From the NCBI GenBank assembly GCA_026929865.2, contig CM049400.1, positions 25,932,001 to 25,996,000 on the forward strand: a stretch of 64,000 bases of DNA. The letters run 5' to 3'. Every line of letters begins with the position of its first letter. Position 1 is the first letter of the stretch. Origin of the DNA: Hyperoplus lanceolatus. Its lineage: Eukaryota; Chordata; Actinopteri; Uranoscopiformes; Ammodytidae. This document shows positions 58,583-64,000 of the stretch, piece after piece. The translations under genes and the position numbers were made by a program. The notes under the pieces were generated by a model. It was not told the origin of the DNA. It searched no databases and saw nothing but the letters and a program-made list of their open reading frames with translations.

Positions 58583-59924
58583 AGGGCGCAGTACCCCGGC
58601 TAAGAGACTCCCCAAAACCTTTATAATCTGACACTGACAAAGGTTCAACTAGACCAGGATCTGAGAGACTTAAGCCATTGCTGACTCACATCATATTACG
58701 GCCCCGGGGTGTGCTTGTATGATAGTATTTTGCTATATTTGTATTTTCATACTGGTATTTCCTAAAGTTTTGTGAACTGTCATCATAACATCTTCTTAGG
58801 TCCATATTTATTTGGAAAATCTTTAGGTCTCTGTTACTATAATATACATCAAAACAATGCCATATGCTGCTACCTCTAACCAGCTGTGTGCACAAGAAGA
58901 TCATAGGAGGAACTATTTATTGCCTGAATATAATGTAAATTCACAGAAATGGGAGGCTGAGTGTTCTACTTTTGTTTGGCTCTATATGTGATGACTATCG
59001 TGGACTTTTAGTAACATATAAACTGTTCTGCCATAATTTATTTCACTTTGAAAGTGTGTATTTATTTTGTGAATGTATCACGGTGCTGCTGACGAAATTC
59101 CATAATGCACTTTAGTTATATCCTGTACATGTTCTTTTGTGGTTGAGTTCTTATTTTATGTTTCTTTTTGTTGGTCCTGCTTTCCTTTTCCACCTTAGAT
59201 TCCTGATGGACTTGTAACTTATTGGATGCTTCAAACCCAGTCTCACCATTTTACATTATAGTTTATTTTTATAGAATGAGCCCGAGTCAGGGGCTGTCGG
59301 ACTTATTAAATGTTCATCACTTGCACTGAGGGCCTACTGTACATGTTTCCAGTTAATCAAACATTAAAGGTGTAGCCATTAGAAATATTCTTGATTCATG
59401 GCTTCTTTGTTCACCAGCCATAAGTGGCTCAAATGTGTAACTTATCGTTTATGAGCTAAAATGGTCCAGTAATCGATAAGTCAATTTTCTTTGATAACAT
59501 TTTTTTTAACGTTAACTGTTTAGCCATAATGACATCTATTTTTTTCTTTTTTAATAATAGATATGCTTTTTTGATATCGACATTTGCAAAAAAAAAGGTT
59601 TTTGATCTTCAACAATTAATTGAGAACATCATCAGTATGTTTATTGAAAATTAAAACAATTATATAGTTGTAGTCCTAAAGATAAGTCAGGATCGCTCAC
59701 TATCCCACGATTGTATGTTTTTTTAAGAGTTGGTTGTAACAGGTAGAAATTAATGCCTCAACTTTGAGCCAAAAAAAGGTAAAACAAGCAATAGGACACC
59801 TCTTCAAATTGCTTGTTTTGTCAAGTTAGCAGTTCAAAACCCAAAGAATTTCAGTATTTGATCACAAGACAACAAAAAGCGAGTGACTCAACAAAATTAT
59901 ATAAGCGCAGACCTTCATTTAACT
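58583..59924 (+). other. pthlh 3' UTR and flank
   Basis: AT-rich 3' UTR with several ATTTA-type elements (for example near 58806 and 59062) and ATTAAA at 59363-59368. Beyond that, nothing recognised. Confidence 0.45.
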
Positions 59925-60166
59925 TTAAAGGTATAGTGTGTAACTTCTGTTGCCCCCATGAGGAATTATGAGTAATTACAACAAGACTGACGCATCAATA
60001 TGAGGTTAGCCTTCTGTGACCGCGCATGGATTTTATACCTTCTTCTGCAGGGCCGGGTTTTACACGTGGAGCTAATAGGCTTAATCAACTTCATGTCAGA
60101 TCGTTTGTCAATGGCTTGAATGTAACCAACAATAATTTATATAAAAAGTTACACACTATAGCTAAG
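59925..60166. mobile_element. MITE with TATAGTGTGTAACTT ends
   Basis: 15-bp perfect inverted ends: 59932-59946 and 60146-60160, about 240 bp apart, with TTAAAGG and CCTTAGC-like outer bases. The interior includes GTTGCCCCCATGAGGAATTA. The type (AAAGGTATAGTGTGTAACTT) is abundant in fish genomes. No coding capacity. Confidence 0.75.
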
Positions 60167-60394
60167 GGGTGTAATGTATAAACGGTATGAAGTTGTGCGA
60201 TATGGATTTTGACTCTACCATGCCACCGGTATAGCAGTTATAAAGTAGTGATGAGCGCTACCACACAATGAATGCAGGCTGCCGCTGTGTCATCATCAGC
60301 CTGCACGTGCCCAATACATCTATGAAAATGCTGCTTGATCCCGTGTCATTCACAAAAAGAAATGCATTGCATTGCCATTCAAAAAAAGTCTGAC

Positions 60395-61215
60395 ATAAAG
60401 AGCAATCAGTTTGTTATACTGCAAACGTGAGCAAGAGTTGAACCTCTCGTGCATGTGCGCCTCGAGAAGGTCAGGCTCGTTCTCGTCACTCACAGCCCGG
60501 TGAGAAATGCTCCTCGCGATGTCCACAGAACAGCATTCGCGAGCGTAAAAGCTTCATCCAGTCATGAAATAAAGTCTGTCTGATCAGTCTGTCAAACTAC
60601 AAATTTGAACGAGTGTTGAACACTTGCGTGCGCCTAGAGAGGGCCAGGCGCTCGTCACTGTACCAGCATTCAATGTGGAAGTGACAAAAATTTGAATTCA
60701 CCTAGTGGCCACTAAGGGCAGGTTTTAAAACAGAGCAATTTCTCATTGACTCCTGTGTTAAATATGCCATTTTCACAGTATTATTAAACCTATCTAAGAT
60801 CTGGTACAAAAAACCATTCTAGTCGATATGTTCAGGTCATATCTCCATGACAACACTGAGGGGGGTGCATTTTTTTCTAGCAGGCTGGTTTTTATTCTTT
60901 TGGAGGTTAAAAAGTATGTATAATTAGGGCTGGGATCTCTTGAGTGACAGCTTCAAGCGTCACTCAAGAGACAGCGTCACCTAGATGGGTGTATCTCCCT
61001 CCCCCCGTCGCCACATCAATGGCCTTTTTCAGTAAGAGGAAATGAGGCGCAGTAAAATTCTGACAAGATGGCAACACGCATAAGCCAGGACGATTGGATG
61101 CAGTTCAAAAAACTGAGGTCAGCCCGGATGCTACATCCATTTTATATACTATCTATGCTCACAGCTCGATGAGAAATGCGTCCTAGCGATGAAGCTTGTC
61201 CACTCGTGGAAGCTG
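60395..61215. repeat. Duplicated unit, second copy split by a 0.5 kb insertion
   Basis: Unit 1 at about 60395-60545 and unit 2 at about 60585-60660 plus 61158-61215 share ordered blocks: GTTGAAC, TGCGCCT.GAGA, GGYCAGGC, CTCGTCACT, then CTCACAGCYCGRTGAGAAAT. Unit 2 is interrupted after CTCGTCACT by about 490 bp. Confidence 0.6.
60661..61157. mobile_element. Inserted repeat ending in TATACTATCTATG
   Basis: The insertion is defined by comparison with the unbroken unit 1. The right end CCATTTTATATACTATCTATG occurs elsewhere in the window. Inside is a 13-bp perfect hairpin (60936-60948 against 60959-60971) and AGTGGCCACTAAGGGCAG, a common fish-repeat phrase. No coding capacity; the class is uncertain. 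Confidence 0.5.
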
Positions 61216-61392
61216 TTCTGTGCGTGCGTGGTTTTCATGTTGGCGAGTTTTTATAAAAAATAAACACCACACAAGGAGCATAAACTGAAATGAAAGTTAA
61301 GAGATTATAGAACCAGAAACCGATTGTAAAAGAAAAGGCAGTCACTGGAGCATCATCAGCATTCCCAGTAAGTCATAGTCAAATCAAACTTA

Positions 61393-62655
61393 GGGGATAA
61401 TGGGGTAATGTGAGACACTTTTTACATTTGCTCCCCTCTAAGCGAGTTTAAATGATTTATCAGTGAAATATACACATTTTCCATTAATTCAGGATGTTTC
61501 CTAGCAATGACCGTTATCAGAATTTATTCAAGACGAAGGGCTGTGAAAAAAAAAGTTGTCTTGTGTCTCACTTTACCCCAGCGTAGGGGTAAACTGAGAC
61601 AGACCAGAGAAATCAAGAGGGTAAACTGATCCACTTACTTTTTCCACTCTGAAACTACCATAACAACACATGTTGTAACAGTAAAGATCCTGACAGCTAG
61701 CTTGCAAACCAAATATTCCAAAAATAATGTCGGACTAGTAACAGAATCATGGGGTTTGGTCAATTAAGCAAAACTTTTTTTCTAAACACTTGTAAGTAAC
61801 TCTGATCAAATACAACATATAATTCATATTCAATAATTAACTTTCAAATTACAGATATAACCAGTTAGATTAAAACACAGTCTGGTGGTCAGAACAACAC
61901 AGGACCCTTAGAGCCAGCTAGTGCCTGGGGGTCAGAGCAAAGGACAATCAGAACCAGCTAGAACAGCGTGGGACTCAGAACACAGGACTAGACCCAGCTG
62001 TCATTTTCCCTATTATGAGTCTTTGATTGATATGTTTCTGCATTTGTTTTAATGGGATCATTCATTGAATACAGACATATTACTCAGAGTCTATTGATGT
62101 TAAATGTCACTCTCCTGTCCCCCACATACATACGTGCCAAACCATACCCCTGCTCACACCCCTTCAACCATTCAACCCCCACCTCCGGCCCACATTGTCT
62201 TTTGTCTTATTCAAACTAGTCTCCTTGGTACCTTAAATATAATGGATTAATTAAAAGAGGGCACATACACTGTCTCACTTTACCCCAGAGCATTCTCAAT
62301 TTGAGAAAAAACTACCTCTCAGCAATTCAGGCTAATCTTCAGTTATCATCATCACATGGTTTCATGGTGTTAGTTCATCTACATGTATGATATAAGTTTT
62401 TCTACCTAAATAAATGTGCTTTAGCACAACAGTTGTTTAAGTTGAGAGCAAGAACATTTAATTTTATATGCAAAAAATACATTTTTGTGAAAAAAACATG
62501 CTTACAACATCACCATGAGGTTCTCTCCTTCATGGCCAAGGGGAAATGAGAGGGGCTTGAAAACATCAATCTCACATGACCAAAAATGTGTTCTGTTGCC
62601 TATATAAAGGGGGTGTCTCAAATTACCCGATGTCTCACATTCCCCTGTACTCCCC
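61393..62655. mobile_element. Non-autonomous DNA transposon, GGGG...TGTGAGACA ends
   Basis: Left end GGGGATAATGGGGTAATGTG then AGACA; right end, reversed, GGGGAGTACAGGGGAATGTG then AGACA. Further copies of the motif TGTCTCACTTTACCCCA occur inside (61564-61580 and about 62272-62287). TA precedes the left end; the right flank is ATAG. The general plan (GGGG, spacer, GGGGT, then TG-rich) is like the element at 4387-5475. No transposase is recognised. Confidence 0.65.
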
Positions 62656-62820
62656 ATAGATAGTATATAATTAACATCCCCTACCATATAGAGTAATTTA
62701 ATTTTCATACTCAAAAAGTCAGCATAGAGTGCTTTTCAAACAAAGCCATGATGACCCCTCCCCTACCCATCCACAAAGCAGAACATTGCAGATTGCAATA
62801 AGGTACACAACATTGTAGTA

Positions 62821-64000
62821 GCTACTACATAGATATGTGTTACCTACTACATAGTTTTTTTTGTGTTACCTACTACATAGGTTTTTTTTTGTTACCTACT
62901 ACATAGGGTTTTTTTTGTGCTACCTAACACATAGGTGTTTTTTTTGTGTTACCTACTACATAGGGTTCTTTTGTGTTACCTACTACATAGATTTTTTTTG
63001 TGCTACCTAACACATAGGTTTTTTTTGTGTTACCTACTACATGCTTTGAACCTGTAATTTTAAATTTTTATTTATTTTTATTCTTTTTAAACTTTTTAAT
63101 TATTTTATGTTTTATTTATATTCATGTTTCTCATTCGCTTTTTTTATGTATTTTTTTTTAATGTGTGCTCTATTCTTGATGTGTTTTTGTTTTTGCATAT
63201 GTAAAGCACCTTGAATGGCCTTGTGTCCGAAATGTGCTTTATAAATAAACTTGCCTTGCCTTGCCTTACATAGGGTTCTTTTGTGTTACCTACTACATAG
63301 ATTTTTTTTGTGCTACTTAACACATAGGTTTTTATTTGTGTTACCTACTACATACGTTTTTTTGTGCTACCTAACACATAGGGTTTTTTTTGTGTTACCT
63401 ACTACATAGGGTTTTTTTTGTGCTACCTTACACATAGGGTTTTTTTGTGTTATCTACTACATAGGGTTTTTTGTGTTACCTACTACATAGGTTTTTTTTG
63501 TGCTACCTAACACAGGGTTTTTTGTGTTACCTACTACATAGGTAGCACAAAAAAAACCTTTGTAGTAGGTAACACAAAAAAAACCCTATGTGTTAGGTAG
63601 CACAAAACAAACCTATGTAGTAGGTAACACAAAAAAAACCCTATGTAGTAGGTAGCACAAAAAAAAACCTATTTAGTAGGTAACACAAACAAACCCTATG
63701 TGTTAGGTAGCACAAAAAAAACCTATGTAGTAGGTAACACAAAAAAACCCTATGTAGTAGGTAACACAAAAAAACCCTATGTGTTAGGTAGCACAACAAA
63801 AACCCTATGTTAGGTAGCACAAACAAAACCTATGTGTTAGGTAGCACAAAAAAAACCTATGTAGTAGGTAACACAAAAAAACCCTATGTAGTAGGTAACA
63901 AAAAAAACCCTTTGTGTTAGGTAGCACAAAAAAACCCCTATGTAGTAGGTAACACAAAAAAAACCCTATGTAGTAGGTAACACATATCTATGTAGTAGGT
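62821..64000. repeat. Palindromic tandem array of two alternating monomers
   Basis: The array is built from about 24-27-bp units of two kinds: GTGTTACCTACTACATAGG and GTGCTACCTAACACATAGG, separated by T-rich runs of 5-9 bases. The left arm (62821-63540) is read in one direction; from 63541 the same units are on the other strand up to the window edge. The unusual end unit CATAGATATGTGTTACC occurs at both extremes (62829-62845 and, inverted, 63975-63991), so the array is a large inverted duplication and may end at or near base 64000. Reading frames here (repeats of LCYLTHRVF) are artefacts. Confidence 0.9.
63043..63266 (+). mobile_element. LINE 3' end inserted in the tandem array
   Basis: A 224-bp insertion ending GTAAAGCACCTTGAATGGCC ... 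GTGCTTTATAAATAAACTTG and a TTGCC microsatellite tail, typical for an L2-like 3' terminus. It is flanked by TACAT on both sides (63038-63042, 63267-63271), read as the target duplication. Confidence 0.75.

Noticed and set aside
63641..63826. 61-codon frame with LCYLTHRVF repeats
   Set aside because: A translation of the tandem array; period and content follow the DNA repeat.

Overview
This 64 kb window is vertebrate nuclear DNA from a ray-finned (teleost) fish, probably a percomorph. The reasons are split genes with GT-AG introns, AT-rich DNA with long CA/TG microsatellites, fish-type DNA transposons, MITEs, tRNA-SINEs and LINE tails, and a PTHrP whose mature N-terminus (SVSHAQLMHDKGRSLQEF) is of fish type. 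No prokaryotic features, rRNA genes or CRISPR arrays are visible.

Layout: slc35b4 (minus, 3' exons beyond the left edge) and golt1b (plus) stand head to head around a shared promoter region at about 2.9-4.1 kb. Then come spx (spexin, plus), ldhb (minus) and tmpo/LAP2 (minus). A gene-poor stretch of about 27-57 kb follows, and then pthlh (PTHrP, plus). From 59.9 kb to the right edge the DNA is almost all repeats. The golt1b-spx-ldhb association matches the neighbourhood I know from human 12p12, and pthlh is also a 12p gene in human, so the gene order supports the orthology calls. I reconstructed exons by hand. The complete proteins have family-typical lengths: GOT1B 138 aa, LDH-B 334 aa, LAP2-like 366 aa, PTHrP 165 aa, spexin 96 aa.

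Jobs of the genes: slc35b4 is a Golgi nucleotide-sugar transporter and golt1b an ER-Golgi trafficking membrane protein. spx and pthlh encode secreted peptide hormones. ldhb is a glycolytic enzyme and tmpo an inner nuclear membrane LEM protein. They form no common pathway; the block is a conserved neighbourhood, not a functional cluster.

Mobile elements explain most of the remaining structure: two inverted copies of a composite transposon about 15 kb apart around golt1b-spx-ldhb, a probable solo LTR in the spx 5' intron, a Harbinger-like MITE, a large foldback element, hAT-like elements, a scrambled Tc1-like element, a dead L1 reverse transcriptase, SINEs and several LINE tails. The most unusual items are a palindromic two-monomer tandem array at 62.8-64.0 kb, a changed C-terminal processing site in spexin, a GC-AG intron in ldhb, a 12-fold occurrence of the octamer TAGGCCTA, and short perfect hairpins in the gene desert.
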